Below, in pieces: positions 1-8,614 of a stretch of 64,000 nucleotides of DNA. Numbering within the stretch: the first letter of the stretch is position 1; each line of letters opens with the position of its first letter. The translations under genes and the position numbers were made by a program. The notes below the pieces were generated by a model. The model did not search any database. It was not told where the DNA came from and saw only the letters and a list, made by a program, of their open reading frames with translations. The stretch comes from Nitrospirota bacterium (GTDB lineage Bacteria > Nitrospirota > JACRHJ01), in NCBI GenBank assembly GCA_016212105.1, contig JACRHJ010000061.1, forward strand, positions 1 to 64,000, in the 5' to 3' direction.

Positions 1-81
1 GCGGCAGGCGCGGGAGCGGGCTTTCCGGCGGCAGGCGCGGGAGCGGGCTTTCCGGCGGCAGGCGCGGGAGCGGGCTTTCCG
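1..81. repeat. three tandem 27-bp repeats in coding sequence
   Basis: Three identical 27-bp units at 1-27, 28-54 and 55-81 encode GKPAPAPAA on the minus strand. The unit is a multiple of three, so copy-number change keeps the frame. More copies may continue beyond the left edge. Confidence 0.9.
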
Positions 82-315
82 GCGACAGGTGTCTGTGCGT
101 TGTCAGCCTGTCCGGTTTCTGGCGCGGGCTGAGGGGCCGCGGTTGCCGGGGCAGGTGCCGACGCGGGTTTGGCCGGGGCCTTCCTGGCTGGCGCGGCTGG
201 CGCGGTCTCCACCGCCTCCTCGGAGGCGGTCATTGACATAAAGCCGATAAAGCCGCCGCTCAGGACAACGAGCGCCCCAAAGACTATCAGAAGTATTTTG
301 ACCCGTTTGTCCACT
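1..315 (-). CDS. PilP-like membrane-anchored Pro/Ala-rich protein, 3' end beyond window
   Basis: A GTG start at 315 follows GGAGGT inside the end of pilO, with about 10 bases between; the nearer ATG frame stops after 11 codons. The visible 105 codons give a short basic N-terminus, one membrane segment (about residues 5-27) and a long Pro/Ala/Lys-rich linker that ends in three tandem copies of GKPAPAPAA at the window edge. Its place directly after pilO fits PilP, the inner-membrane protein that joins PilNO to the secretin PilQ. The diagnostic PilP domain would lie beyond the window, so the name rests on order alone. A long low-complexity linker of this kind would span periplasm. Confidence 0.6.
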
Positions 316-318
316 TTG

Positions 319-894
319 TCATTTACCTCCGGCCGCGGAAAAGGCCACTATGGTCATCTTGACCGGGATGCTCATCTTGGACCCCTGGAGCTTCGCGGAA
401 GACATGGTCAGGCTTTGTATCGTGAGCATCCTTTCGATGCCGTCGAACAACTGCAGGAAATGCCCGAACTCGTGGTAGCCGCCCACCATGTCGACAGTGA
501 TGGTCGACTGCTCGTACAGCCCGCCAGGCCCTTTAATCTTCGGGCCGGGAGTCCATGAGTTAATTGACACCCCGGACTCCCTTGCCATGGAGGTTATGGT
601 GTCCTGGAGCTGTGCGCCCTCCTCGGCGGTCGGCAGGTATTTTGTGGCGGCCGAGAGTTCCATCTGCAGTTTCGAGTTGGCTGCCTTCAGCTCGCCCAGC
701 TTGCGCTCCATCACCTTGCTCTTGGATATCTCGCTCTCCATCTGCGTCAGGCCGGCCTTCAGCGAGTCGATCTTCGAATTATACGGTAGTACCACGAAGT
801 TGACGAAGGCAACCACGGCGATGACAGGCAGCACGAACGCCGCGATGGCCTTGTGCTTGGGGTTTATCTTCTTCAGTTTGTCTTTTATGTTCAT
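319..894 (-). CDS. pilO: type IV pilus assembly protein PilO
   Basis: 191 residues: a basic cytoplasmic N-terminus (MNIKDKLKKINPKHK), one membrane helix at about 16-37, a coiled-coil stretch at about 40-90 and a ferredoxin-like periplasmic domain. This is the standard PilO plan and length. PilO pairs with PilN to form the inner-membrane alignment complex that links the pilus motor to the secretin. It lies 20 bases after pilN and is followed at once by a PilP-like gene, so order as well as architecture support the call. Confidence 0.88.
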   Translation of the reverse strand: MNIKDKLKKINPKHKAIAAFVLPVIAVVAFVNFVVLPYNSKIDSLKAGLTQMESEISKSKVMERKLGELKAANSKLQMELSAATKYLPTAEEGAQLQDTITSMARESGVSINSWTPGPKIKGPGGLYEQSTITVDMVGGYHEFGHFLQLFDGIERMLTIQSLTMSSAKLQGSKMSIPVKMTIVAFSAAGGK

Positions 895-914
895 CTCGTC
901 CCTCGTGGGTAAGG

Positions 915-1553
915 CTATTTCTTTTTCTTCTTCTTGCCTTTTCCTTGCGCTGCCTTGCCCTTGGCCGCCTTTTCAGGCGCCGGCGGAGGCGGAAGGCTCT
1001 CTATCCCGGCTATCTTGCCTGTAACCAGAAACGAGTAGGCAGAGATGCCCGGGCTCCCGGACGGGACGTCCTTGACGTCCTTGACCTCTACATTCGTGAG
1101 CAGGGGCGACCTTTTGAGCGCGTTGCCGAACTCGTCGGCCGCGGCCCTGCTTTCCTTGCACATCGCCTGCACAGTGAACTCGCCGTCCTTCTCGGTCAGG
1201 CCAGTCATCCATACGGTCTTTATCATGGACTTGTTCAGTTCGTTGATAAAGGGGGTCAGGAACGCCCTTTTCTTCTGCAGGTCCGCTATGAGGGCGAGCT
1301 TGTTTTCGTACTCGAGCCTGCTCTTCTCGTATCCCTCGACCTCCGTTACCTTGGCCTTGAGGGCTGTCAGTTCGGTGTTGGCCTTGTCGGTCCGCTCCTG
1401 GAGGTCTGACGACTTGCTGTAAAGCATGAAGTAGGCGGCGGCCATCCCGAAGACTGAGACCGCGGACAGGACGGTCAAGATCATCCAGAGCCTCTGGACG
1501 CCCTTCTCGACAGGCTTAACCTTCTTGTGCGGGAGTAGGTTTATGCGTATCAT
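915..1553 (-). CDS. pilN: type IV pilus assembly protein PilN
   Basis: 212 residues. The N-terminus MIRINLLPHKK is the conserved cytoplasmic PilN motif that sits in the groove of PilM. A membrane helix follows at about 24-45, then a coiled coil and a periplasmic domain. The C-terminus is unusually basic and ends in six lysines after an Ala/Gly/Lys-rich stretch. Its ATG overlaps the TAA of pilM by one base, which suggests translational coupling. Confidence 0.92.
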   Translation of the reverse strand: MIRINLLPHKKVKPVEKGVQRLWMILTVLSAVSVFGMAAAYFMLYSKSSDLQERTDKANTELTALKAKVTEVEGYEKSRLEYENKLALIADLQKKRAFLTPFINELNKSMIKTVWMTGLTEKDGEFTVQAMCKESRAAADEFGNALKRSPLLTNVEVKDVKDVPSGSPGISAYSFLVTGKIAGIESLPPPPAPEKAAKGKAAQGKGKKKKKK

Positions 1554-2608
1554 TAGTAGCCTACCCTCCTTAGCGCCAGTCCGACCACCACCGCCGCGGC
1601 AGGGGCGGTCCTGTGGGCGAGGTCGGCGTCGACCTTGGGGTCGATGGTAATGTTCCTGAACGGGTTTGCGTACTCGACCTGGCCGCCGACCTGGTCGGAG
1701 AAGATGTCGGCGAAGCCCTTGACCATCGAGCCGCCGCCGGAGAGGATGACGCGGTCCACGTTCTCGATGCCGGTCGTCGCCCTGAAGAAGTCGAACGAGC
1801 GGCCCGCCTCGGCGACGATGTCCTCGGAGACAGCGCGGATGACGTCATGCGCTTTGTCCGCCCCGATGCCGCCGGCGGACTCGCCGCGCTTCAGGGCCTC
1901 GGCGTCCTCGTGGCTCACTCCGAACTCCTTCTGGAGCGCCTCGGTGAAGTGGTTGCCGCCGACCGAGCTGTCCCTGGTAAAGACCGAAAGCCCGTCTCGC
2001 ATGATATTAATGTTCATGACGGCCGCGCCAACGTTCACAAGAGCGTCTACCCTGCCCGCCTCCAGCTCGTAGTTGACCTCGAACATGTTCTCGAGCGCGA
2101 AGGCGTCCACGTCCATTATGACCGGGTTCAGGCCCGCCTCCGTGACGAGCGCGATGTAGTCGTTAATCTTGTCCTTCTTCGCGGCGACAAGTACGACGTC
2201 CATCGTGTTCGCGCCTTCCTTCTGGGTCGGCCCCAGTATCTGGAAGTCGAGGTTGACGTCGTCTATGGCGAACGGGATGTACTGTTCCGCCTCCCAGCTT
2301 ATGGACTCGGCGAGCTCGTCCTCGCTCATCTCGGGGAGCGATATGCGCTTTATGATGACCGAGTGTCCCGAAACGCTGATGGCGACATCCTTCGCCTTTA
2401 GTTGGAGCTCCTCCATCAGGCCGGTGATGGCGCCCGCGACCTGCGCCTGGTCCATGATCGTGCCGTCGACGATGACCTCCGGGTTGAGCTCCCTGACCCC
2501 GTACTTGGTCAGGACAAGCTCCTTGCCCTTGTCAACCACCTGGGCCACCTTGACCGTGTGGGAGCCGATATCCAAGCCTATTATCTGGGTCTTTCTGCCA
2601 AACAACAC
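1553..2608 (-). CDS. pilM: type IV pilus actin-like ATPase PilM
   Basis: 351 residues of the FtsA/MreB-like fold. The phosphate-1 motif is IIGLDIGSHTVKVAQV near the N-terminus and the adenosine motif is LSGGGSMVKGF near residue 290. PilM is the cytoplasmic ring that binds the PilN N-terminus. The GTG start at 2608 is preceded by GAGGTG with 7 bases between. It is the first pil gene of the run and follows the small MerR-like gene by about 60 bases, so the regulator and pilMNO probably share the promoter near 2950. Confidence 0.93.
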   Translation of the reverse strand: MLFGRKTQIIGLDIGSHTVKVAQVVDKGKELVLTKYGVRELNPEVIVDGTIMDQAQVAGAITGLMEELQLKAKDVAISVSGHSVIIKRISLPEMSEDELAESISWEAEQYIPFAIDDVNLDFQILGPTQKEGANTMDVVLVAAKKDKINDYIALVTEAGLNPVIMDVDAFALENMFEVNYELEAGRVDALVNVGAAVMNINIMRDGLSVFTRDSSVGGNHFTEALQKEFGVSHEDAEALKRGESAGGIGADKAHDVIRAVSEDIVAEAGRSFDFFRATTGIENVDRVILSGGGSMVKGFADIFSDQVGGQVEYANPFRNITIDPKVDADLAHRTAPAAAVVVGLALRRVGY

Positions 2609-2670
2609 TTCGGTTCACCTCTGGGTTAAGATCTGCGTGCCTTCGTTGGGGCCGGTGACGAGTCCGCCGG

Positions 2671-2871
2671 CTACTTCCTGCCCTTGCTGATGATACGCTC
2701 GATTTCCTCGAGGTTCTTCTGGTGGTAGACCCGCCAGCCCCTCCAGTCGCGCTCCACGCCGGTTATAAGGCCCTCGGTCTCCCAGCGGAAGAGGGTGACG
2801 CGCGATATGTCGTACAGGCTGCATATGTCCTTGGTCTTGTACGTCTTGGAGGTCGCGGCTGTCTTTTTCAT
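2671..2871 (-). CDS. small MerR-like helix-turn-helix DNA-binding protein
   Basis: About 66 residues, almost all a winged helix-turn-helix: the core YDISRVTLFRWETEGLI matches the MerR/excisionase-type domain. There is no effector or dimerisation domain after it. An ATG three codons earlier (2880) is also possible. It lies at the head of the pilMNO run, and the upstream promoter holds two dyads, so it is likely a local regulator that also controls itself. The target and signal are unknown. Confidence 0.72.
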   Translation of the reverse strand: MKKTAATSKTYKTKDICSLYDISRVTLFRWETEGLITGVERDWRGWRVYHQKNLEEIERIISKGRK

Positions 2872-2930
2872 TTTTAGCACGTTTCGGGCTCTGGTAGTGT
2901 TAAATTGGTTTAATGAATTATGCGTCTATG

Positions 2931-2964
2931 TATACTTAGTATATCAACCATGCGCGGTTGTCAA
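2931..2964 (-). promoter_or_regulatory. sigma70-type promoter with dyads, upstream of the MerR-like gene and pilMNO
   Basis: On the minus strand, TTGACA (2964-2959) and TATACT (2943-2938) are 15 bases apart. A dyad CAACC-6-GGTTG (2945-2960) lies in the spacer and overlaps the -35. The palindrome TATACT-T-AGTATA (2931-2943) covers the -10. A short or distorted spacer with a dyad between the hexamers is the hallmark of MerR-family operators. Confidence 0.55.
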
Positions 2965-3150
2965 GTGTTTTTTTTCAATGTTTATAAAGGTTTAAGGGCG
3001 GAAAAGCTGGACGAAAACACCACTTGGTGTAGGGGCGGGGGCGGAATACACAATATGATGGATAATTTCCGCCCGAAAAAAAAACGTGAACCGCATGATA
3101 TTATTGCAAATAATGAAAAGGGACTAATCTTTGCCCGGCCGGGCCGGCCG

Positions 3151-3894
3151 TCAGATGGTCTTTTTCTGGGCGAGTTTCTTGGCCGTGACCTTGAGCGCGT
3201 CGGGTATCCCCTTGCTCTTGGCGAGGAACCGGAGGTCGCGCGTCTGTATACGGTTGAGGTGCGTGAGGCTGATGCCGACGGGTGTCTTGGGGTTGTTGAC
3301 GAGGTTCAGGATTACCTTGTACTCCTTGCACCAGTCGCGGTTGTTGCCGATGGCGCGGAGTATGTCCTCGTTCACGTTCCTGGACGAGGAGATCATCTCT
3401 ATCTCCTGTATTGTGATGCGCGGGTTGTCGAGGACCGCCCCGGAGATGAGCTTGTTGCCTTCCTTGATGAGTATTGCACGGGCGTCCTTGTCGCCCTGAC
3501 GTGCGAGCTTCGCCTTCTCGCCGATGTCCATCCGCATAATGGCGGAGACGAGGCTTATCTTCTTCGCCTGCTGCTCTTTCTGTTCTTTCTCTTCCTTTTC
3601 CTTCCTTGCCCTGTTTGCGGCAGCGACGGCCGACTCCTTGTACTCCTCTGAGCCGTCGTCATCGCCCGCGGGCGGCGCTTCGGCGGCATCACCCGGCGCT
3701 CCGGAAACCGCGCCGGCGGCCTCCATCGCCTTCGCAAGGGTCTCGATGACGGAGGCAGGGACGTCGGGGTCTTCTATCAGTGCGTCCACGACCTCGGACG
3801 GTATGGCGGAGACGTCGATGCCCGTCCCGTCAGGGTGTCCGGCAAGCTCGCTCCTCCAGTGGTAAACCGCGTCGAGCTTTTCTTTCTCGTCCAT
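3151..3894 (-). CDS. conserved hypothetical protein with charged coiled coil and C-terminal helical repeats
   Basis: 247 residues from an ATG at 3894 that has GGAGGT seven bases upstream; a longer frame to 3930 starts before this ribosome site and is unlikely. The N-terminal third is acidic, with an Ala/Pro/Asp-rich linker at about 80-100. A Lys/Glu-rich coiled coil follows, then a C-terminal half with repeated helical units such as ENPRITIQEIEMISSSRNV and VNNPKTPVGISL. I know of similar uncharacterised proteins in delta-type bacteria but cannot name a function. There is no signal peptide or membrane segment, so it should be cytoplasmic. Confidence 0.8.
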   Translation of the reverse strand: MDEKEKLDAVYHWRSELAGHPDGTGIDVSAIPSEVVDALIEDPDVPASVIETLAKAMEAAGAVSGAPGDAAEAPPAGDDDGSEEYKESAVAAANRARKEKEEKEQKEQQAKKISLVSAIMRMDIGEKAKLARQGDKDARAILIKEGNKLISGAVLDNPRITIQEIEMISSSRNVNEDILRAIGNNRDWCKEYKVILNLVNNPKTPVGISLTHLNRIQTRDLRFLAKSKGIPDALKVTAKKLAQKKTI

Positions 3895-3944
3895 TGAAAA
3901 ACCTCCGGTTAATACCAAGTCGGTTAGCATTCTGACATATTTTG

Positions 3945-4083
3945 GTTGTCATTCCCGCGAAAGCGGGAATCCATTGTGTACATAAAGTCAAAATGGACCC
4001 CCGTTTTCACGGGGGTGACAGTCAAGTCACAAGTCAGGGGTTATATTCCCCTCCCCTCGCGGGAGGGGCCGGGGGAGGGGGAT
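3945..4083. repeat. intergenic palindromic repeats (TCATTCCCGCG family, CCCCTC family)
   Basis: 3948-3973 is the palindrome GTCATTCCCGCG-AAAG-CGGGAATCCA; 3990-4020 is a related inverted unit around CCCCCGTTTTCACGGGGG. A GGGAGGGG-rich unit with stem CCCCTCGCGGGAGGGG follows at 4050-4081. The first two units recur together at 4968-5040. Confidence 0.9.
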
Positions 4084-4085
4084 GG

Positions 4086-4829
4086 CTACCGCTTCTTCTC
4101 CAGCCGCAGCAGGTACTCTACGTTCCCCTTCGCGCCGGTTATGGGCGACTCCATGTGCTCCCCGACTATGAGGCCTGTCGAGGCCGCGAACTCCATGACC
4201 TCGGTCAGCGCACGGAGCCTTTCGGACTCGTCACGGACGATGCCGCCCCTGCCGACCTTTCCCTTACCCACCTCGAACTGCGGCTTTACCAGCGCGACTA
4301 TAATGCCGCCCGGCCTCAGGACGGAGGCAATCGGCCCGAGCACAAGCTTGAGCGAAATAAACGATACGTCCACCGTGGCCATGTCCACCGGCCCGTCGAA
4401 CCAGCCCGGCTCCATGTGCCGGACGTTTACCCGCTCGATGACCGTCACGCGCGGGTCGTTCCTGAGCCTCGAGTCTATCAGCCCGTAGCCGACGTCGAGC
4501 GCGTATACCCTCGACGCGCCCTCCTGGAGGAGGCAGTCCGTGAAGCCTCCGGTGGAGGCGCCTACGTCGGCGCATATCAGGCCAGATACATCTAACCCGA
4601 ACGCGTCCAGCGCGCCTTTCAGCTTCAAACCGCCGCGCGAGACGTAGGGCATGTCGTCCGCGATGAGCGCGATGGCCGACTCCTCCGAGACCTGGGCGCC
4701 CGCCTTGTCCACGCGGACGCCGTCCACCGTGACCTTGCCGGAGAGTATAAGCCCCTGCGCCCTCTGGCGCGTGTCCGCGAGGCCGCGCCGCAGGATTTCC
4801 TTGTCGAGCCGCTCTTTCTGGGTCTTCAA
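4086..4829 (-). CDS. tlyA: TlyA-family rRNA 2'-O-methyltransferase
   Basis: 247 residues. An S4 RNA-binding domain covers about 5-65. A Rossmann methyltransferase follows with SAM-binding motif I ADVGASTGGFTDCLL and the family segment VDVSFISLKLVLGPI. TlyA enzymes methylate cytidine 2'-OH in 16S and/or 23S rRNA and are often misnamed haemolysin A. The start is a TTG without a clear ribosome site; I see no better in-frame start before the S4 domain. Next to dxs and ispA, an order common in many bacteria. Near-identical repeat blocks flank it. Confidence 0.9.
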   Translation of the reverse strand: MKTQKERLDKEILRRGLADTRQRAQGLILSGKVTVDGVRVDKAGAQVSEESAIALIADDMPYVSRGGLKLKGALDAFGLDVSGLICADVGASTGGFTDCLLQEGASRVYALDVGYGLIDSRLRNDPRVTVIERVNVRHMEPGWFDGPVDMATVDVSFISLKLVLGPIASVLRPGGIIVALVKPQFEVGKGKVGRGGIVRDESERLRALTEVMEFAASTGLIVGEHMESPITGAKGNVEYLLRLEKKR

Positions 4830-4924
4830 ACTATGTGCGTGCCGGTGCGGTTCATATTCTCAATGGCCGTGTTCGTGAATGATTTTATGCTGGGGCTGCC
4901 CGTGTGCCGGCCCTTGTAATGGTT

Positions 4925-5041
4925 TATGGCTGTCTTTGCGAGCGAAGCGCGGCAACCTCCTTAAATTGTCATTCCCGCGAAAGCGGGAATCCATTTTTGC
5001 ATAGAGTCAAAATGGGCCCCCGTTTTCACGGGGGTGACAAG
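4925..5041. repeat. intergenic palindromic repeats, second copy of the block downstream of tlyA
   Basis: 4968-5040 repeats, in direct orientation and with few changes, the 3948-4020 pair: the TCATTCCCGCG palindrome, a short AT-rich spacer, then the CCCCCGTTTTCACGGGGG unit. A GCGAGCGAAGCGCGGCAA unit lies at 4938-4955. Confidence 0.9.
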
Positions 5042-5051
5042 TCGCGGATTA

Positions 5052-6965
5052 TTACCCCGCCAACGACCTGATGTTTGACGCCTGCGCCGAGGCCGCGCCC
5101 TTGTCCATGAACTCGAGCGCGGAGGCCGCGATGCCCTCCGCGTCCAGGCCGAGCCGCTTCCTTATCTGCGCCTGCGTGCCCTGGAGGACGTACTCGTCCG
5201 GGACGCCGAGCCGCCTGACCGGTACGTGCCTCATCCCCGCGTCGTCCAGCGCCTCGAGCACCGCGCTCCCGAACCCGCCCGCGAGCATGTTCTCCTCGAC
5301 GGTCATGATGCGTTTGACGTTCCGTGCGAGGCTCAGTATAAGCTCCGTGTCCAGAGGCTTGACGAAGCGGGCGTTTACCACCCCGACCGAGTACCCCTTG
5401 GCCGCGAGAGTCTCCGCCGCCTTCAGAGACGGCGAAACGGTGTTGCCGAGCGCGATTATCACGAGGTCGGAGCCGTCGGCCAGAAGCTCCGCCCTGCCTA
5501 CCGGGACCTCGCTGAACTCCGGGTCGAGCGCGACCCCTTCGCCCTTGCCGCGCGGGTACCGGAGCGCGACAGGGCAGCCGAGCTTAAAGCCCGTGTAAAG
5601 CATGTTCCGCAGCTCGTTTTCGTCCTTGGGGGCCATGAAGACCAGGTTCGGTATATGCCGCAGGTACGAGACGTCGAAAAGCCCCTGGTGCGTCTCGCCG
5701 TCCTCGCCCACTACCCCGGCCCTGTCCATGGCGAAGACCACCGGGAGCTTCTGCATGCAGACGTCGTGTACGACCTGGTCGTAGGACCGCTGGAGGAACG
5801 TCGAGTATATGGCCGTGACCGGCTTCAGGCCGGAGGCAGCGAGGCCCGCTGCGAACGTCACGCCGTGCTGCTCGGCTATGCCCACGTCGAAGAACCTGCC
5901 AGGTATCTCGCTGGCGAACTTCGACAGGCCCGTCCCCTCAGGCATCGCGGCGGAAATCGCTATTATGGACTCGTCTGCTTTGGCAAGCTCGACGAGCGCG
6001 TCTCCGAAGACGCCGGTGTATGTCACGCCGGACGATTTGGCGGTGCTGCCCGACTCGACGTCGAACGGAGGCGTCCCGTGGAACGCGGTCGGGTTGTCCT
6101 CGGCCGGCTCGTAGCCCATGCCCTTCTTCGTCAGGACGTGTACCAGCACCGGGCCTTTGCGGCTCCTGACGTCGGTAAGGGTATCGACCAGCATCTCCAG
6201 GTCGTGTCCGTCCACCGGGCCGACGTAGTTGAAGCCCATCTCCTCGAACAGCATGCCGGGGGCGAACAGGCCCTTGATGGACTCCTCGGCCTTGGACGCG
6301 ACCTTGAGCGCGCGCTCGCCGAACCTCGGTATCCTCTTCAGGAAGCTCTCTGTATCGCGCTTGAACTTCTCCGCCCGCTCTCCGGTGATTATCCGGCTGA
6401 GGTAGCCGGACAGCGCGCCGACGTTCGTGGATATGGACATCTCGTTGTCGTTCAGGATTACGACGAGGTCTTTTTTGAGGTGGCCAGCCTGGTTCAAACC
6501 CTCGAAGGCGAGCCCTGCGGTCATCGAGCCGTCGCCGATGATGGCCGCGACCCTGTAGTCCTCGCCCTTGACGTCCCTAGCGACCGCCATGCCGACCGCG
6601 GCCGAGATGGACGTGCTTGAGTGCCCGACGTCGAACGTGTCGTATTCGCTCTCGGAGCGCTTGGGGAAGCCCGATAGCCCGTCCTGCTGGCGCAGTGTGC
6701 GGAACCGGTCGCGCCTGCCCGTGAGCAGCTTGTGCGCGTACGCCTGGTGTCCGACGTCCCAGACGAGCTTGTCCTTGGGCGTGTCGTATACGTGGTGGAG
6801 CGCAAGGGTCAGCTCGACCACGCCGAGGCTGGACGCGAGGTGCCCACCGTTCGCGGAGACGACCGCTATGATGTCCTCGCGAATGTCAGCCGCGAGTTCC
6901 GCGAGCTGTTCCACGCTCAGGCCTTTGAGGTCGGCCGGGGATTTGATTCTGTCGAGCAGGGCCAT
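5052..6965 (-). CDS. dxs: 1-deoxy-D-xylulose-5-phosphate synthase
   Basis: 637 residues, close to the family norm (about 620). It condenses pyruvate and glyceraldehyde-3-phosphate in the first step of the MEP isoprenoid pathway. The thiamine diphosphate motif [16 protein letters not shown], the pyrimidine-domain segment [10 protein letters not shown] and the transketolase C-terminal domain are intact. The ATG at 6965 has GGAGG just upstream and gives the usual N-terminus [10 protein letters not shown]; an in-frame start 21 bases earlier lacks such a site. With ispA downstream in the same direction it supplies prenyl precursors. Confidence 0.97.
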   Translation of the reverse strand: MALLDRIKSPADLKGLSVEQLAELAADIREDIIAVVSANGGHLASSLGVVELTLALHHVYDTPKDKLVWDVGHQAYAHKLLTGRRDRFRTLRQQDGLSGFPKRSESEYDTFDVGHSSTSISAAVGMAVARDVKGEDYRVAAIIGDGSMTAGLAFEGLNQAGHLKKDLVVILNDNEMSISTNVGALSGYLSRIITGERAEKFKRDTESFLKRIPRFGERALKVASKAEESIKGLFAPGMLFEEMGFNYVGPVDGHDLEMLVDTLTDVRSRKGPVLVHVLTKKGMGYEPAEDNPTAFHGTPPFDVESGSTAKSSGVTYTGVFGDALVELAKADESIIAISAAMPEGTGLSKFASEIPGRFFDVGIAEQHGVTFAAGLAASGLKPVTAIYSTFLQRSYDQVVHDVCMQKLPVVFAMDRAGVVGEDGETHQGLFDVSYLRHIPNLVFMAPKDENELRNMLYTGFKLGCPVALRYPRGKGEGVALDPEFSEVPVGRAELLADGSDLVIIALGNTVSPSLKAAETLAAKGYSVGVVNARFVKPLDTELILSLARNVKRIMTVEENMLAGGFGSAVLEALDDAGMRHVPVRRLGVPDEYVLQGTQAQIRKRLGLDAEGIAASALEFMDKGAASAQASNIRSLAG

Positions 6966-7025
6966 GCTGCCTCCGTTGCTTGCCAACTATAATACCTTGC
7001 GCGATAATTTGTAATAAGCGAACTG

Positions 7026-7200
7026 TTTTATGCAGGGGCGGGCCTCTGTGCCCGCCCTCTTGCTTTAAGGTAGGGGCCGTACCAAACGAAGCGCGTGTCG
7101 GCCCTTCATAGATGTTTTTATGTAGGGGCACCCCCCTGTGGGTGCCCTGCCTTTAAAACCAGGGCAGGCACGGGGCCCTGCCCCTACATGAAATCCTTCA
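7026..7200. repeat. intergenic palindromic repeats (GGGCGGG, GCCGTACC and GGGCACCC families)
   Basis: Four hairpin units in tandem: GGGCGGGCCTCTGTGCCCGCC near 7034, the GGCCGTACCAAACGAAGCGC unit near 7075, GGGGCACCCCCCTGTGGGTGCCC near 7125 and CAGGGCAGGCACGGGGCCCTGCC near 7160. Each is linked by a short T/A-rich spacer. Confidence 0.85.
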
Positions 7201-7268
7201 ATCCTTCACGAAAGTCCGTCGGACTTATTCTTGCCAGCCCCTAGCCCCTCGTCCCTAGCCCCTGCTCT

Positions 7269-8177
7269 TCAGCTCCTCCTCGACACGATATACCGCGCGA
7301 TCTCCCGGAGCGGGTCCGCGGACGGGCCGAAAGTGGAAAGCGCCTCGACCGCAGAGTCCGCGAGTTCCCTCGCCCTGCGTTTCGACTCTTCAAGCCCGAC
7401 GAACGCGGGGTAGGTCTTCTTGCCGCGCGCGACGTCCGAGCCAACGTCCTTGCCAATCTCTGCCTGGTCGCCCTCAATGTCAAGTATATCATCCGCGACC
7501 TGAAACGCCAGGCCGACGTCCATGCCATAGCGCGTCAATGCCGCAAGCTGGGCGGCGTCCGCCCCGGCCGCGAACGCGCCGACCCGCACGGAGGCGCGTA
7601 TCAGCGCCCCGGTCTTGTGGACATGTATATACTCCAGCGTGGCGAAGTCTACCTGCTTGTCCTCACCCTCGGACTCGATGTCCACCGCCTGGCCGCCTAC
7701 CATGCCGTGGCTGCCGGAGCCTACCGCGACCTCGCGTATGATGCTCACGAGCGCGCGCGGCTCCGTCCCGCCTGTGTGCGCGGGGTCGGTAAGGAGTTCG
7801 AATGCGTGGGTCAGGAGGGCGTCGCCCGCAAGTATGGCCATCGCCTCGCCCCATACCTTGTGGTTGGTAGGCTTCCCGCGCCGGAGGTCGTCGTCGTCCA
7901 TCGCGGGCAGGTCGTCGTGTATAAGTGAGTACGTGTGTATAAGCTCCAGCGACGAGGCCGCCGCGAGGAGTCCCGGCACGCCGGACGCGTCGCCGCCCTT
8001 GACCGCCTCGGCCGCCGCGAGTGCGAGCACCGGCCGGACGCGTTTTCCGCCCGCTTCGAGCGAGTACCGCATCGAGCCGTGCAGGGATGCCGGGTATTTG
8101 TCCGCCGCCGGGGTTGCCGAGTACAGGAAGCCGTCTACCAGGTCGCGCTTTGCTTTTAGATATTGTTTCAGGTCCAT
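7269..8177 (-). CDS. ispA: polyprenyl diphosphate synthase (farnesyl/geranylgeranyl type)
   Basis: 302 residues from the ATG at 8177; a TTG three codons earlier is possible. It adds isopentenyl diphosphate to allylic primers. The first Asp-rich motif is DDLPAMDDDDLRRGK and the second is DDILD, with the two-residue insertion typical of bacterial type II FPP/GGPP synthases. Product length cannot be fixed from sequence alone. It lies between dxs and xseB, the classic xseB-ispA-dxs order, but with repeat-filled gaps rather than overlaps. Confidence 0.93.
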   Translation of the reverse strand: MDLKQYLKAKRDLVDGFLYSATPAADKYPASLHGSMRYSLEAGGKRVRPVLALAAAEAVKGGDASGVPGLLAAASSLELIHTYSLIHDDLPAMDDDDLRRGKPTNHKVWGEAMAILAGDALLTHAFELLTDPAHTGGTEPRALVSIIREVAVGSGSHGMVGGQAVDIESEGEDKQVDFATLEYIHVHKTGALIRASVRVGAFAAGADAAQLAALTRYGMDVGLAFQVADDILDIEGDQAEIGKDVGSDVARGKKTYPAFVGLEESKRRARELADSAVEALSTFGPSADPLREIARYIVSRRS

Positions 8178-8204
8178 ATCCGGCAAACCTACCCTTCCCT
8201 CTTA

Positions 8205-8375
8205 TCCCCTCCCTGAGCAGGGAGGGGAAGATTCGAGTAAGAATTATATAACTGCTTCAACCAATCTCCCCTCGCCCCGCAGTGGGAGAGGGGCCGGGGG
8301 TGAGGGCTATATCAAATATGGCTTCAACCAATCTCCCGCCCCCTGCACAGGGGGAGGGCTGGGGTGGGGGTAGGT
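8205..8375. repeat. three CCCCTC-family hairpins in tandem
   Basis: Hairpins with G/C-rich arms near 8207-8230, 8266-8308 and 8337-8375. The last two are each preceded by the same GCTTCAACCAATCTCCC segment (8252 and 8320), so the unit has a defined left flank and seems to have been duplicated in place. Confidence 0.85.
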
Positions 8376-8380
8376 ACTGC

Positions 8381-8614
8381 TTATTCCTCTTCCCCCTCGT
8401 CGAACGGGACTGTGCCGAGCCCGCCGTCCGCGCCGCGTACGAGCATCTCGACCTTGCGTTCCGCCGTCTCCAGCGTCTTGTTCAGCGTGCGCGAGAGCTT
8501 TATGCCTTCCTCGAAGAGCTTGAGCGAGTCGTCGAGCGGCAGGTCGCCGGCCTCCATCTTCGCCACTATCTCTTCGAGGCGCTTCATCCCTGCTTCGAAT
8601 TTCTGTTCGGCCAT
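8381..8614 (-). CDS. xseB: exodeoxyribonuclease VII small subunit
   Basis: 77 residues, the normal XseB length. The core motif KFEAGMKRLEEIVAKMEAGD and the following two-helix coiled coil are typical. XseB binds XseA, the catalytic subunit, which is not in this window. The ATG at 8614 gives MAEQKF; the longer frame upstream is translated repeat sequence and not protein. The acidic tail GGLGTVPFDEGEEE is variable in the family. Confidence 0.93.
   Translation of the reverse strand: MAEQKFEAGMKRLEEIVAKMEAGDLPLDDSLKLFEEGIKLSRTLNKTLETAERKVEMLVRGADGGLGTVPFDEGEEE

Noticed and set aside
1..81. Tandem 27-bp repeats considered as a CRISPR array
   Set aside because: The units are contiguous without spacers and lie in a coding frame.
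5226..6620. Long open frame of 464 codons on the plus strand opposite dxs
   Set aside because: It is a shadow of GC-rich coding sequence: composition is Arg/His/Val-rich with no motif, and dxs on the other strand is certain.
7026..7200. Serial hairpins considered as a CRISPR array
   Set aside because: Units belong to different families, spacers are short and not of uniform length, and no cas gene is present.
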